From positions 124,001-188,000 of the forward strand of contig NZ_JAPWKD010000001.1 of the NCBI RefSeq assembly GCF_028283705.1: a stretch of DNA of 64,000 nt, written 5' to 3'. The translations under genes were made by a program, and so were the position numbers. Position 1 is the first letter of the stretch. Every line of letters begins with the position of its first letter. This document shows, piece after piece, positions 30,328 to 40,448 of the stretch. The DNA is from Pantoea sp. Lineage in GTDB: Bacteria; Pseudomonadota; Gammaproteobacteria; Enterobacterales; Enterobacteriaceae. The notes under the pieces are model-generated. The model was not told where the DNA came from. It ran no database searches and saw nothing but the letters and a program-made list of their open reading frames with translations.

Positions 30328-31227
30328 TCACTTAACTGCGCAAACTGACAAGGTGACAGCGGTAAAATCGCCACATCCCAGCGCCGCCAGTGTGGCACGC
30401 GTAGCGTCATGCTGGCTTAGCACTGCCCCCTGACATTCCGCCAGTATCGCCTGCTGCACGCTATCCAGCGCTTCGTTGTGCATATTCAGCAGAATCAAGG
30501 CTGCCTGTAGCGGAGGCAGGCTGGGGTTGAATGCGGCATTTTCCGCATAACGTCCGGTAAAAATCTGCCCGCTGCGGCTACGCAGTGCCACTCCGCTGTA
30601 GCTGTGGCTGTAGGGGGCATGGCTCTGATTGGCTGCCTCAATGGCTGCCTGTTGCAGAGTGTCGCCCTGCAAGCTAAAGCCATGATTGACCGGGGTCAGC
30701 AAACGCTCAGCGATATTCAAATCCGCGGGGCCGAAAGCATCCGGCAAATAATCGCCCAGGGTGCTGACAGCACGGCCTGGCAGGCTGATGCGAATGGCGG
30801 TGCCGCTGTTCAACTCGTTCATAAACTGGCGGCAGTGGCCGCACGGTGTGTAATTGACGGTGATGGTCTCCAGCTGCGTTTCACCCCGCAGCCACGCATG
30901 GGTGATGGCGCTTTGTTCCGCGTGCACCGTCTGCTGTAAAGGTGCACCGCGGAATTCCATATTGGCACCGAAATACCAGTTACCGCTGCTGCCACGCGCA
31001 ATGGCACCGACATTAAAATTTGAAACCGGCGCGACGGCACAGGACGCCGCTAATGGCAGCAAGGCGAGAGCGAGGGCATCGGCTTCCAGCGCGGTAGCCT
31101 GCTGTAACTGCGTCACTTCATTGGCCTGCAGGACACCATGAAAATCGGCGGCATCCATGATGGGTTGCAACGCCTGTTGCAGATTGACCGGCAGGGCAGA
31201 GAAAGCGGAAGTGAATCTTGGATGCAT
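30328..31227 (-). CDS. cdd: Cytidine deaminase Cdd
   Basis: A 299-residue two-domain cytidine/deoxycytidine deaminase for pyrimidine salvage. Zinc and catalytic residues are His102 and Glu104 in TVHAEQSA and Cys129 and Cys132 in PCGHC, all at the E. coli positions. The C-terminal half is the catalytically inactive duplicate domain. A CRP-like half site lies about 55 bases upstream. It lies downstream of yohJ-yohK on the same strand. Confidence 0.96.
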   Translation of the reverse strand: MHPRFTSAFSALPVNLQQALQPIMDAADFHGVLQANEVTQLQQATALEADALALALLPLAASCAVAPVSNFNVGAIARGSSGNWYFGANMEFRGAPLQQTVHAEQSAITHAWLRGETQLETITVNYTPCGHCRQFMNELNSGTAIRISLPGRAVSTLGDYLPDAFGPADLNIAERLLTPVNHGFSLQGDTLQQAAIEAANQSHAPYSHSYSGVALRSRSGQIFTGRYAENAAFNPSLPPLQAALILLNMHNEALDSVQQAILAECQGAVLSQHDATRATLAALGCGDFTAVTLSVCAVK

Positions 31228-31276
31228 GATGGCCTCGTTAACGCGTCAGCGGCGGTGCGCCGCCTGAAGGGTTATA

Positions 31277-31292
31277 TGTGATCTATATCGCT
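31277..31292. promoter_or_regulatory. Candidate CRP site upstream of cdd
   Basis: TGTGA-TCTATA-TCGCT has one perfect CRP half and one poor half, 50 bases before the cdd start. E. coli cdd is controlled by CRP and CytR, which makes the reading reasonable but not secure. The palindrome TTGCGAGA-TC-TCTCGCAA (31326-31343) just upstream is better read as a yohK 3' hairpin. Confidence 0.4.
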
Positions 31293-31345
31293 CTGACAAT
31301 GTAAGCCGCCTTGCTTGTTTCAACTTTGCGAGATCTCTCGCAAGT

Positions 31346-32038
31346 TTACCCGAACCAGTGCATCAGCACCGGGTAGAGAAACGGTGCCAGTAGCGAGGTA
31401 ATAATGCCGCAAATCACCAGCGCCAGAGAACTGAACGCCCCTTCCTGATAATCAATCTCTGCGGCGCGCGCGGTGCCCAGCGCATGCGAGGCATTGCCGA
31501 TCGCTAATCCGCGTGATGCCTTACTTTTTATCTGCAACAGATTGAGCAGCATATGGCCGAATACCGCGCCCAGCACACCCGCAATCAGTACACAAATGGC
31601 GCTGATAGCTGGGATACCATGCATTGAGGCCGAAACCGCCATAGCAATCGGCGTTGTGACCGACTTCGGCATGATGGTGGCAGCAATCTCCGGCGTTGCA
31701 CCCAGCCATAAGGCGATGGCTGTGCCGGAAATCATTGCCGTGATGCTGCCAATAAAGCAGACGCTGATAATGGTTTTCCAGCGGGCGCGGATTTGATGCA
31801 TCTGCTCATACAACGGTAAGGCCAGCGCCACCACAGCGGGTTGCAGTAGCTGATTGAGCAGCGCGCTGCCAGCAAAATAGCGGGCATAGGGCATATGTGT
31901 CAGCAGCAGAATGGGGATGACAATCGCCATCGCCACCAGTAACGGGTTAACGATGGAAATTTTGATTTTTGCTGCAAACTTACGGGCGAGGAAATAGGCC
32001 AGCAGCGTCAGTGGCAGGGACCACCAGATATCACTCAT
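31346..32038 (-). CDS. yohK: LrgB-family membrane protein YohK
   Basis: A 230-residue CidB/LrgB-family inner-membrane protein with seven or so hydrophobic segments. The start at 32038 (MSDIWWSLP) aligns with E. coli YohK; a longer in-frame start at 32059 adds seven residues inside yohJ and is not favoured. Conserved blocks are [33 protein letters not shown], and [12 protein letters not shown] near the C-terminus. It overlaps the yohJ stop by eight bases. LrgAB-type proteins are associated with murein hydrolase control or metabolite export; the role in enterobacteria is unclear. Confidence 0.9.
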   Translation of the reverse strand: MSDIWWSLPLTLLAYFLARKFAAKIKISIVNPLLVAMAIVIPILLLTHMPYARYFAGSALLNQLLQPAVVALALPLYEQMHQIRARWKTIISVCFIGSITAMISGTAIALWLGATPEIAATIMPKSVTTPIAMAVSASMHGIPAISAICVLIAGVLGAVFGHMLLNLLQIKSKASRGLAIGNASHALGTARAAEIDYQEGAFSSLALVICGIITSLLAPFLYPVLMHWFG

Positions 32039-32423
32039 TTCCTGGCTCCTTTGGCACACCAGACCGCTGCATTCGCTCAGCGCTCAGGCCGACCACCACC
32101 AGTACCAGGAAAGTACTGATCAGGCAGGAAACAACGATAGGACCGAATTGCGCGGTAAGGATATCGGTATAACTCATCACTCCGACGCTGATCGGGACAA
32201 ACAGCAGCGCCATATAGCGAATCAGCAAATGACAACCGGGTTTGACCCAGTCCACGGGCAGGATTTGTAGCGCCAGCAGCATAAACAACAGCAGCATGCC
32301 GATGATACTACCGGGAATGTTAATAGGAAGCAGGGTAGAAATGCCGATTCCGGCATAAAGAGCAGCGTAAATGATGATAAAGGCGCGCAAATAGCGCCAG
32401 CTGACAGACAGCACGGTGGGCAT
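32031..32423 (-). CDS. yohJ: LrgA/CidA-family holin-like protein YohJ
   Basis: A 130-residue CidA/LrgA-family protein with four hydrophobic segments, including the signature [17 protein letters not shown]. First gene of the yohJ-yohK pair, which it overlaps. Same size as E. coli YohJ (132). It probably acts with YohK as a two-part membrane system. Confidence 0.92.
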   Translation of the reverse strand: MPTVLSVSWRYLRAFIIIYAALYAGIGISTLLPINIPGSIIGMLLLFMLLALQILPVDWVKPGCHLLIRYMALLFVPISVGVMSYTDILTAQFGPIVVSCLISTFLVLVVVGLSAERMQRSGVPKEPGNE

Positions 32424-32509
32424 GACAGGCTCCTGTTTTCATAGGGCTTCATCATACGCATTAAGCGCTTAGCGTGCCAGAGATCGCATCATGGGTAAGG
32501 TTTGCAGTC

Positions 32510-32573
32510 TGTAGCGGCGCGATTTATCGCGCTGTTTTTCGACAAAACACGCGCGATAAATCGCGCCGCTACA
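32510..32573. repeat. Large inverted repeat, member of a dispersed palindrome family
   Basis: The arms at 32510-32532 and 32551-32573 are exact 23-base inverted copies (core GCGCGATTTATCGCGC, ends TGTAGCGG/CCGCTACA) around an 18-base spacer. It lies between the 3' end of metG and the yohJ promoter. A related element is at 53765-53836 and a short one at 15474-15493. A second, unrelated hairpin GAGCCGCC-TAAAT-GGCGGCTC (32584-32604) sits between it and the metG stop. Confidence 0.85.
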
Positions 32574-32610
32574 GGAGGAGCAGGAGCCGCCTAAATGGCG
32601 GCTCAGAACT

Positions 32611-34644
32611 TTATTTCACCGGCATTCCTGGCTGTGCACCGCTATCCACGGACAGCACAAACAGGTCTTTGCCGCCAGGACCCGCTGACAGCACCATCCC
32701 TTCCGATACACCGAAGCGCATCTTACGCGGTGCCAGGTTAGCGACAATGATAGTCATCTTGCCGACCAGCACTGACGGATCCGGATAGGCGGCACGAATG
32801 CCAGAGAAGATCTGGCGTTTCTCACCGCCCAAATCCAGCTCCAGGCGCAGCAGCTTATCTGAACCTTCCACCAGCTCTGCTTTTTCGATCAGCGCCACGC
32901 GCATATCGACTTTGGCGAAATCATCAATGGTGATCGCGTCGCCAATCGGTGCTTCAGCCAGAGGGCCGGTCACCGCAGGCTGGTTAGCGGCAGCAGCATC
33001 TTCTTTCGATGCCTCAACCAGCGCGTCAACTTTGGTCATCTCAATGCGGCCATACAATGCTTTGAACGGTGCAACGCTATGATCCAGCAGCGGCTGCTGG
33101 ATAGCATCCCAGCTCAGTTCGCTCTGCAGGAAAGCTTCAGCGCGGGCGCTCAGAGAGGGTAATACCGGTTTCAGCCAGGTCATCAGTACGCGGAACAGGT
33201 TGATACCCATTGAGCAGATGGCTTGCAGGTCAGCATCACGGCCTTCCTGTTTCGCCACCACCCACGGTGCCTGCTCATCCACATAACGGTTGGCGAGATC
33301 CGCCAGTGCCATGATTTCACGGATGGCACGGTTGTATTCACGGCTGGACCAGGCTTCACCAATCTTCCCCGAGGCATCGACAAAAGTCTGATACAGCGCC
33401 GGATCGGCCAGTTCGGACGATAGTTTGCCGTCAAAGCGTTTGGTCAGGAAGCCAGCGTTACGTGATGCCAGGTTGACCACTTTGTTGACGATGTCCGCAT
33501 TCACGCGCTGCACGAAATCTTCCAGGTTCAGGTCGATATCATCGATACGTGAAGAGAGTTTCGCCGCGTAGTAATAACGCAGGCTGTCGGCATCCAGATG
33601 CTGCAACCAGGTGCTGGCTTTGATAAAGGTGCCGCGAGATTTTGACATCTTCGCGCCATTAACCGTCACATAACCGTGCACAAACAGGTTGGTCGGCTTA
33701 CGGAACTGGCTACCTTCCAGCATCGCGGGCCAGAACAGGCTATGGAAATAGACGATGTCTTTACCGATAAAGTGATACAGCTCGGTGGTGGAATCTTTCT
33801 TCCAGAACTCGTCGAAATCGATATTGCCGCGCTTATCGCACAGGTTTTTAAACGACCCCATGTAGCCGATTGGCGCATCCAGCCACACGTAGAAGTATTT
33901 GCCTGGCGCACCTGGAATCTCGAAGCCGAAGTAGGGCGCATCGCGCGAGATATCCCACTGTTGCAGGCCGGATTCGAACCATTCCTGCATTTTGTTCGCC
34001 ACCTGTTCCTGCAACGCACCAGAACGCGTCCACGCCTGCAGCATTTCACTGAAGGAAGGCAGATCGAAGAAGAAGTGCTCGGAATCACGCATTACCGGCG
34101 TCGCGCCAGATACCACGGATTTTGGTTCGATCAACTCGGTCGGGCTGTAAGTGGCACCGCAGACTTCACAGTTGTCGCCATATTGATCCGGCGATTTACA
34201 TTTCGGGCAGGTGCCTTTAACGAAACGATCGGGCAGGAACATGCCTTTTTCCGGATCGTACAGCTGAGAAATGGTGCGATTTTTAATGAAGCCGTTCTCT
34301 TTCAGACGGCCATAAATCAGCTCCGACAGCTGGCGGTTTTCGTCGCCGTGCGTCGAGTGGTAGTTGTCATAGCTGATGTCAAAACCGGCGAAATCAGTCT
34401 CATGCTCCTGCTTCATCTCAGCAATCATCTGCTCAGGCGCAATGCCGAGCTGCTGTGCTTTCAGCATGATCGGTGTGCCGTGCGCGTCGTCGGCGCAGAT
34501 GAAGTAAACCTGATTGCCACGCATTCGCTGGTAACGCACCCAAATGTCTGCCTGGATATGCTCGAGCATGTGGCCGAGATGGATTGAGCCGTTCGCGTAT
34601 GGCAGCGCGCACGTTACCAGAATTTTTTTAGCGACTTGAGTCAT
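32611..34644 (-). CDS. metG: Methionyl-tRNA synthetase MetG
   Basis: A 677-residue class I aminoacyl-tRNA synthetase. The start at 34644 (MTQVAKK) gives exactly the E. coli length; an in-frame extension to 34716 is not favoured. The HIGH-type motif IHLGH is at 21-25, a zinc knuckle CPKC...CEVC near 146-162, and KMSKS appears in [12 protein letters not shown]. The anticodon-binding domain and the C-terminal tRNA-binding/dimerisation EMAP-like domain (from about 575) are present. It is divergent from apbC, as in other enterobacteria. Confidence 0.97.
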   Translation of the reverse strand: MTQVAKKILVTCALPYANGSIHLGHMLEHIQADIWVRYQRMRGNQVYFICADDAHGTPIMLKAQQLGIAPEQMIAEMKQEHETDFAGFDISYDNYHSTHGDENRQLSELIYGRLKENGFIKNRTISQLYDPEKGMFLPDRFVKGTCPKCKSPDQYGDNCEVCGATYSPTELIEPKSVVSGATPVMRDSEHFFFDLPSFSEMLQAWTRSGALQEQVANKMQEWFESGLQQWDISRDAPYFGFEIPGAPGKYFYVWLDAPIGYMGSFKNLCDKRGNIDFDEFWKKDSTTELYHFIGKDIVYFHSLFWPAMLEGSQFRKPTNLFVHGYVTVNGAKMSKSRGTFIKASTWLQHLDADSLRYYYAAKLSSRIDDIDLNLEDFVQRVNADIVNKVVNLASRNAGFLTKRFDGKLSSELADPALYQTFVDASGKIGEAWSSREYNRAIREIMALADLANRYVDEQAPWVVAKQEGRDADLQAICSMGINLFRVLMTWLKPVLPSLSARAEAFLQSELSWDAIQQPLLDHSVAPFKALYGRIEMTKVDALVEASKEDAAAANQPAVTGPLAEAPIGDAITIDDFAKVDMRVALIEKAELVEGSDKLLRLELDLGGEKRQIFSGIRAAYPDPSVLVGKMTIIVANLAPRKMRFGVSEGMVLSAGPGGKDLFVLSVDSGAQPGMPVK

Positions 34645-34808
34645 AGTTTGCGTAGCTTTCTGTAAATGAAAAATCGGGCTTAAGATGTTAACCGAAGCAC
34701 TCTCTGGCGTAAACACAACCTGACAGTCACGTCACTTTATGCCCTATCTGATATTATTGAAATCACATCGCTGAAGTTCAGCGTCAGAATAAAGAGTAAG
34801 GAGCGGGG

Positions 34809-35921
34809 ATGACTTCACAATCCCGGGAACAACATTCACCTGAGGCCCTTCGCGCCGTGGTGATAGGCGTGCTGAGTGGCTTTGAACATCCGACACTGAA
34901 GCACAATCTTACGACACTGAAAGCCTTGCGCCATGTCGCGTTGCTGGATGACATACTGCATCTGGAACTGGTGATGCCTTTCGCCTGGGCCAGCGCGTTT
35001 GAGGAATTGAAAGCACAAACCAGCAGCGAGCTGCTGCGCCTGACGCAAACCCGGGCGATTGACTGGCGGCTACGCCACGATATCGCCACCCTGAAGCGGG
35101 TGAAAAACCATCCTGGCGTCAATGGTGTGAAGAACATCATTGCGGTCAGTTCCGGCAAAGGAGGCGTGGGCAAATCCAGTACCGCGGTGAATATGGCGCT
35201 GGCGCTGGTAGCGGAAGGGGCGCGCGTGGGGATTCTTGACGCGGACATCTATGGACCGTCGATTCCCAACATGCTCGGTACGGAAAATCAGCGTCCGACT
35301 TCGCCGGATGGCACCCATATGGCCCCGATCATGGCGCACGGGCTGGCGACCAACTCCATTGGTTATCTGGTGACTGATGATAACGCAATGGTGTGGCGTG
35401 GCCCTATGGCCAGCAAGGCATTGATGCAGCTACTCAATGAAACGATGTGGCCGGACCTGGATTATCTGGTGCTGGATATGCCGCCCGGCACCGGTGATAT
35501 CCAGCTGACGCTGGCGCAAAATATCCCGGTGACTGGCGCGCTGGTAGTGACGACGCCACAGGACATCGCGTTGATTGATGCGCGCAAAGGCATAGTGATG
35601 TTCGAGAAGGTCAACGTACCGGTGCTGGGTGTGGTGGAAAATATGAGCATCCACATCTGTAGCGAATGTGGTCATCATGAGCCGATCTTTGGCACGGGGG
35701 GGGCGCAGAAACTGGCGCAGGATTACAACACCCGTCTGCTGGCACAGCTGCCGCTGCATATTAATCTGCGCGAAGATCTGGATGACGGTGAGCCAACGGT
35801 GATTCGTCGTCCTGACAGTGAGTTTACCGTGATGTATCGCGAGCTGGCCGGGCGCGTGGCGTCGCAGCTATACTGGCATGGGGAAGTGATCCCCGACGAT
35901 ATCGCCTTCCGCGCGGTTTAA
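34809..35921 (+). CDS. apbC: Iron-sulfur cluster carrier ApbC (Mrp)
   Basis: A 370-residue ParA/MinD-type ATPase that carries [4Fe-4S] clusters to apoproteins. An N-terminal DUF59/MIP18-like domain spans about 1-100. The deviant Walker A SSGKGGVGKSS is at about 114-124, DADIYGPSIPNMLG follows, and the cluster ligands are in CSECG near residue 283. Length and order match E. coli Mrp, divergent from metG. Confidence 0.96.
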   Translation: MTSQSREQHSPEALRAVVIGVLSGFEHPTLKHNLTTLKALRHVALLDDILHLELVMPFAWASAFEELKAQTSSELLRLTQTRAIDWRLRHDIATLKRVKNHPGVNGVKNIIAVSSGKGGVGKSSTAVNMALALVAEGARVGILDADIYGPSIPNMLGTENQRPTSPDGTHMAPIMAHGLATNSIGYLVTDDNAMVWRGPMASKALMQLLNETMWPDLDYLVLDMPPGTGDIQLTLAQNIPVTGALVVTTPQDIALIDARKGIVMFEKVNVPVLGVVENMSIHICSECGHHEPIFGTGGAQKLAQDYNTRLLAQLPLHINLREDLDDGEPTVIRRPDSEFTVMYRELAGRVASQLYWHGEVIPDDIAFRAV

Positions 35922-35929
35922 CCGACTGA

Positions 35930-36370
35930 TTATCCGCTGGCGCGCGCCGTCAGCGGATAGTGCATCAACAGGTATTTCCCCTGATCGCTTTCACCCTGCG
36001 CCACCTTTTGCCAGCCATGCTTCAGATAAAAGGTTTGTGCAGCCTGGTTCAGCAGCAGGCATTTCAGCGCCCCGGTGCCGGTAAAACGTGCCTGTACCGC
36101 GTCCAGTAGCGCACTGCCCACTCCCTGGCCCTGAAAATCGGGGGAGACATACAGGCTGTGCAGGAAATTATCATTATCGAGCACACCGGCAAAACCGGCA
36201 CGATGGCCGTCAATTTCCGCGACCAGCACGGTCTCACCCATGATCACCCGATCAAAATCCTCCAGCTGCCAGTCATCACTGTCGAGCCAGGTCCAGTTGG
36301 TCCGGCGCGCTGCAAGGAACAGCGTACGCAGAAAAGGGCGGTCAGCTTCCTGAAACAATCGAATATGCAC
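35930..36370 (-). CDS. GNAT-family N-acetyltransferase
   Basis: A 146-residue single-domain GNAT protein. The acetyl-CoA loop is QGQGVGSALL (about 90-99), preceded by the beta-strand block DNFLHSLYVSPDF. Substrate unknown. It is convergent with apbC, nine bases apart, and divergent from ahpC. Nothing nearby suggests a specific target. Confidence 0.85.
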   Translation of the reverse strand: MHIRLFQEADRPFLRTLFLAARRTNWTWLDSDDWQLEDFDRVIMGETVLVAEIDGHRAGFAGVLDNDNFLHSLYVSPDFQGQGVGSALLDAVQARFTGTGALKCLLLNQAAQTFYLKHGWQKVAQGESDQGKYLLMHYPLTARASG

Positions 36371-36595
36371 TGATGAACTCCAGCAGTCAGTTCAATCAAA
36401 AGTAGCAGTTCCGGCGCAAAAAGATAAACCACGTTAAATCAGGGGAGTTTCTGTGTAGAATGCCGCGGCAGGCCGCAGCAATCGGGCCTTGCCGCGTTTG
36501 ATAGCTTTTGTTTATCTAATTGATAACGGCTGCATATTAGATGTTGGCCCGAAAATTATGTAACCTGCATCACATCTTTTAACGGAGGTCACCCG

Positions 36596-37159
36596 ATGTC
36601 TATCATTAATACCAAAATTAAACCGTTCAAAAACGCAGCATTCAAAAACGGCGAATTTATCGACGTAACCGAGAAAGACGTTGAGGGTAAATGGAGTGTT
36701 TTCTTCTTCTACCCAGCTGACTTTACCTTCGTATGCCCGACCGAACTGGGCGACGTGGCTGATCATCACGAAGAATTCCAGAAACTGGGCGTAGATATCT
36801 ACTCTGTTTCTACTGACACCCACTTTACCCACAAAGCCTGGCACGGTTCTTCTGAAACCATCGCTAAAATCAAATATGCGATGATCGGCGACCCGACAGG
36901 TGCACTGACCCGTAACTTTGAAATCATGCGTGAAGCTGAAGGCCTGGCAGATCGTGGTACTTTCATCGTTGACCCGGAAGGCATCATCCAGGCTATCGAA
37001 ATCACTGCTGAAGGCATTGGCCGTGACGCCTCTGACCTGCTGCGTAAAGTGAAAGCGGCACAGTACGTTGCTTCTCACCCAGGTGAAGTTTGCCCGGCTA
37101 AATGGCAGGAAGGCGATGCGACTCTGGCTCCATCACTGGACCTGGTTGGCAAAATCTAA
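36596..37159 (+). CDS. ahpC: Alkyl hydroperoxide reductase subunit AhpC (2-Cys peroxiredoxin)
   Basis: A 187-residue peroxiredoxin. The peroxidatic Cys47 lies in FVCPTEL and the resolving Cys in EVCPAKW near residue 166, as in E. coli. It reduces H2O2 and alkyl hydroperoxides and is recycled by AhpF, encoded next. Codon use looks highly biased, consistent with strong expression. GGAGGT precedes the start. In the 5' region a stem-loop (36464-36496) and an AT-rich repeat-like stretch (36499-36535) lie where an OxyR site would be expected; I cannot assign one firmly. Confidence 0.97.
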   Translation: MSIINTKIKPFKNAAFKNGEFIDVTEKDVEGKWSVFFFYPADFTFVCPTELGDVADHHEEFQKLGVDIYSVSTDTHFTHKAWHGSSETIAKIKYAMIGDPTGALTRNFEIMREAEGLADRGTFIVDPEGIIQAIEITAEGIGRDASDLLRKVKAAQYVASHPGEVCPAKWQEGDATLAPSLDLVGKI

Positions 37160-37190
37160 GCCACCACGCAGCCCTTCGATGTTTCTCCAA

Positions 37191-37215
37191 TCGGGTGCTA
37201 CGGCACCCGATTTTT
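37191..37215 (+). terminator. Hairpin with U-run between ahpC and ahpF
   Basis: TCGGGTGC (37191-37198) pairs with GCACCCGA (37203-37210) and is followed by TTTTT. It lies 30 bases after the ahpC stop. A partial terminator here would explain excess AhpC over AhpF. Confidence 0.75.
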
Positions 37216-37237
37216 CGACCAGCAACAGGAACTCATT

Positions 37238-38806
37238 ATGCTCGACACCAACTTAAAAACCCAACTCAAGGCTTACCTTGAGAAATTAACGAAACCGGTT
37301 GAGTTAATTGCCACACTGGATGATGGCGCCAAATCCGCAGAGATTCGGACCCTGCTGGCTGATATCGCGACCCTGTCTGACAAAGTCAGCTTCCGCGAAG
37401 AGAATGATCGTCCGGTGCGTAAGCCTTCATTCCTGATTACCAACCCTGGCAGCCACAGCGGCCCGCGTTTTGCCGGTTCGCCGATGGGCCATGAATTTAC
37501 TTCACTGGTACTGGCACTGTTGCAGACCGGTGGACACCCTTCGAAAGAAGCGCAGAGCCTGCTGGAGCAAGTGGCTCAGCTTGAAGGCGAGTTCCATTTC
37601 GAAACTTATTATTCCCTGTCATGCCACAACTGCCCGGATGTTGTTCAGGCGCTGAACCTGATGGCCATCCTCAATCCGAATGTCAGCCATACGGCGATTG
37701 ACGGTGGCATGTTCCAGAACGAAATCACCGAACGTAACGTGATGGGCGTTCCGGCGGTCTATCTGAACGGCAAAGAGTTTGGTCAGGGACGTATGAGCCT
37801 GGCGGAAATCGTCGGTAAAGTGGACACCAACGCTGACAAACGTGCGGCGGAAGAATTGAATAAGCGTGATGCCTATGAAGTGCTGATCGTCGGTAGTGGT
37901 CCGGCGGGCGCAGCAGCAGCGATTTACTCGGCACGTAAAGGTATTCGTACCGGTCTGATGGGGGAGCGTTTTGGTGGCCAGGTACTGGATACCGTGGACA
38001 TTGAAAACTACATCTCCGTACCGAAAACCGAAGGCGCGAAGCTGGCAGGTTCACTGCGTGCCCACGTTGATGATTACGATGTTGACGTGATTGATACCCA
38101 GAGCGCGATCAAACTGATCCCGGCAGCCAAAGAGGGCGGTCTGCATGCGATTGAAACCGCTTCTGGCGCGGTGCTGAAATCACGCAGCATCATCCTGGCT
38201 ACCGGCGCTCGCTGGCGTAATATGGGTGTGCCGGGTGAAGAAGAGTATCGCACCAAAGGCGTCACCTATTGCCCGCACTGTGACGGTCCGCTGTTTAAAG
38301 GTAAGCGTACGGCGGTTATCGGTGGCGGTAACTCGGGTGTTGAAGCGGCCATCGACCTGGCGGGTATCGTTGAGCACGTCACCCTGCTGGAATTCGCCAG
38401 CGAAATGCGTGCTGACAAGGTATTGCAGGACAAACTGCGTAGCCTGAAAAACGTGGATGTGATCCTTAACGCACAAACCACGGCAGTGAAAGGCGATGGC
38501 AGCAAAGTGACCGGCCTGGTTTATACCGATCGCACCAATCAGAACAGCCATGAAATCGCGCTGAGCGGCATTTTTGTACAGATCGGTCTGCTGCCGAATA
38601 CCACCTGGCTGGAAGGCGCTGTTGAGCGCAACCGCATGGGTGAGATCATCATTGATGCGAAATGCGAAACCAGCCTGAAAGGTGTATTCGCGGCGGGTGA
38701 CTGCACCACGGTACCGTACAAGCAGATCATCATTGCCAGTGGTGAAGGAGCCAAAGCCTCACTGAGTGCGTTCGATTATCTGATCCGCACCAATCCGGCT
38801 GAATAA
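37238..38806 (+). CDS. ahpF: Alkyl hydroperoxide reductase subunit AhpF
   Basis: A 522-residue flavoprotein disulfide reductase that passes electrons from NADH to AhpC. The N-terminal thioredoxin-like double domain carries the CHNC centre (Cys129 and Cys132). FAD binding begins at [11 protein letters not shown] (about 216), and the second redox centre is CPHCDG near 345-350. All redox cysteines match E. coli AhpF. It follows ahpC after an intercistronic hairpin and precedes a strong terminator. Confidence 0.97.
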   Translation: MLDTNLKTQLKAYLEKLTKPVELIATLDDGAKSAEIRTLLADIATLSDKVSFREENDRPVRKPSFLITNPGSHSGPRFAGSPMGHEFTSLVLALLQTGGHPSKEAQSLLEQVAQLEGEFHFETYYSLSCHNCPDVVQALNLMAILNPNVSHTAIDGGMFQNEITERNVMGVPAVYLNGKEFGQGRMSLAEIVGKVDTNADKRAAEELNKRDAYEVLIVGSGPAGAAAAIYSARKGIRTGLMGERFGGQVLDTVDIENYISVPKTEGAKLAGSLRAHVDDYDVDVIDTQSAIKLIPAAKEGGLHAIETASGAVLKSRSIILATGARWRNMGVPGEEEYRTKGVTYCPHCDGPLFKGKRTAVIGGGNSGVEAAIDLAGIVEHVTLLEFASEMRADKVLQDKLRSLKNVDVILNAQTTAVKGDGSKVTGLVYTDRTNQNSHEIALSGIFVQIGLLPNTTWLEGAVERNRMGEIIIDAKCETSLKGVFAAGDCTTVPYKQIIIASGEGAKASLSAFDYLIRTNPAE

Positions 38807-38830
38807 TTTTGTTGCGATAGCCACGCATGC

Positions 38831-38861
38831 GCCCTGCAACCCGTGTTGCAGGGCTTTTTTT
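38831..38861 (+). terminator. ahpF terminator
   Basis: GCCCTGCAAC (38831-38840) pairs perfectly with GTTGCAGGGC (38845-38854) and is followed by seven T. Confidence 0.9.
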
Positions 38862-38866
38862 GCACG

Positions 38867-39820
38867 TCAGTACCCGGCCAGTGTCATCAGCATCATCCAT
38901 ACCGGTGTGGTCACGGCCGCGAACAGCGTGGAAAACAACATACTGGCCGCAGCCGGCCCGGTCAGCACCTGAAATTTTTGCGACATCAGGTAGACATTGA
39001 CGCCTACCGCCATCGATCCCAGCAGCACCACCACTTTACTCTCCAGCGCCGGTAAATCGGTTAGCCAGGCGATCGCCCAGATGCACATCGGCTGCAAAAT
39101 CAGCTTTAGCAGGCAGATGCTGTAACTCTCCTTCAGACCATCACGCACCCGATAGTGCGCCAGGCTCATGCCAAGCGTCACCAGCGACAGCGGTGCGGCA
39201 ATGGAGCCGAGCAGATCAATGGGTTGTGCCGCAATCAGCGGTAGCGGTCGTTGCAGGAAACTCCAGGCCGTACCACTCAGGATGCCGATAATTAGCGGGT
39301 TTTTCAGTACGCTAATCAGCGTGCGGCCAAGCCCCTGTACCGAGAAGCTGCCATGCTTTGACCACTCCACTGATACTGTCAGCAGGGTCCAGAGGATCAG
39401 GCTATTAAACACCAGCACCACCGATGGCAATGCCTGTTCGCCCAGCAACACCGTGGCGATGGGAATGCCCAGCATCACGTTGTTGGAAAAAATACCACCC
39501 AGCGCAAACACCGACCCGGCAATGCTTTCCAGCCGGAACACTTTTGCTGCGATCACGCGCCCGGCAATAAACACCAACAGACAGCTGCCAAAAAATGCCA
39601 GCAGCAGACGAAAATCCACCGGTGGGCTTTTGTAGAAATCACTCATTACATCAAACAGCATGCAGGGCAGGGCCACATTGAACACAAAACAGTTCATCCC
39701 TTCACTGATACTGGCGGGCCATTTGCCAAAACGCGTCAGGCAATAACCGAGAAAAATAAGAATAAATAATGGGGCCGAGAGGTAAATCTGGTGACTCAAT
39801 GTGGTTAATAGATCAGGCAT
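38867..39820 (-). CDS. Auxin efflux carrier (AEC) family transporter
   Basis: A 317-residue AEC-family membrane protein with about ten hydrophobic segments. NNVMLGIPIATVLLGEQA (first half) and NPLIIGILSGTAWSFL (middle) are typical of the family, which includes malonate and other organic-anion carriers (MdcF, YfdV). The substrate cannot be told from sequence. It is convergent with ahpF and has no obvious operon partner. Confidence 0.88.
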   Translation of the reverse strand: MPDLLTTLSHQIYLSAPLFILIFLGYCLTRFGKWPASISEGMNCFVFNVALPCMLFDVMSDFYKSPPVDFRLLLAFFGSCLLVFIAGRVIAAKVFRLESIAGSVFALGGIFSNNVMLGIPIATVLLGEQALPSVVLVFNSLILWTLLTVSVEWSKHGSFSVQGLGRTLISVLKNPLIIGILSGTAWSFLQRPLPLIAAQPIDLLGSIAAPLSLVTLGMSLAHYRVRDGLKESYSICLLKLILQPMCIWAIAWLTDLPALESKVVVLLGSMAVGVNVYLMSQKFQVLTGPAAASMLFSTLFAAVTTPVWMMLMTLAGY

Positions 39821-39906
39821 AGCGGTGATATTGTCAAGAGGTTAATATGGGCAGATTACCACGCTATAACATCTCTGCAACATACAATCCGCTGATATCT
39901 GCCTGA

Positions 39907-40110
39907 TTATCCTAACCAGCGGCGTGCTTCCGCATCACTGATATCACGGTAATAAATCCGATGAATACGCTCGCCGCATCCTTTGCAATGTGCCTGGACA
40001 TGCGTGGAATGATAGTGACGACCAGAGGGTGAAACTGCGCCTTTACGTGAGATCTGAATATTGCGCCATTTATGCGCGTGCGGAATAAAACTGAGTAATT
40101 TTAATTTCAT
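39907..40110 (-). CDS. Small Cys/His protein of unknown function
   Basis: This 67-residue ORF encodes a basic N-terminal half and HCKGCGERIH (about 41-50), a possible half zinc ribbon with flanking His. I do not recognise the family. No clear Shine-Dalgarno is seen before the ATG. The composed amino-acid sequence and its isolated position make a real gene likely but not certain. Confidence 0.5.
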   Translation of the reverse strand: MKLKLLSFIPHAHKWRNIQISRKGAVSPSGRHYHSTHVQAHCKGCGERIHRIYYRDISDAEARRWLG

Positions 40111-40448
40111 GGTGTCTGCCGGATTTAATTATATTCTTCAGGTCCGGAATGAAATTAGGCCGTTTTTTACCCGCTCATAGTTTGATGTTAATCAAGCAAC
40201 AGTGATGTTGCTCTCATTTTGAAATTATTTATTAATTTCAAATAAAAAAGCGCGCAGGGGACTCAGCCTGCGCGCAATATAATTTGATTTACCCGGTCTT
40301 ATTTTATTAACGCCAATAACTATTTTGAGTTATTTGTTGTGCCACCTCCTTTTTTTGCCATTCAACATCCGGGATGTTATTTGCGCTGAATCAGTTATGA
40401 CGATTTGGTACGTCAATGATGAGAAATGATCCAGCGCAATTTATTCGA
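40111..40448. other. Intergenic region downstream of the GH20 gene
   Basis: About 340 bases without a supported gene. It holds a terminator (entry at 40238-40275) and an AT-rich hairpin GAAATTATTTATTAATTTC (40221-40239). Confidence 0.5.
40238..40275 (-). terminator. Terminator downstream of the chitobiase operon
   Basis: GCGCGCAGG (40250-40258) pairs with CCTGCGCGC (40267-40275). Read on the minus strand, six U follow. It is about 170 bases past the GH20 gene stop. Confidence 0.7.

Noticed and set aside
33676-34587. 303-codon ORF antisense to metG
   Set aside because: Fully opposite metG; composition and lack of motifs indicate a shadow frame.
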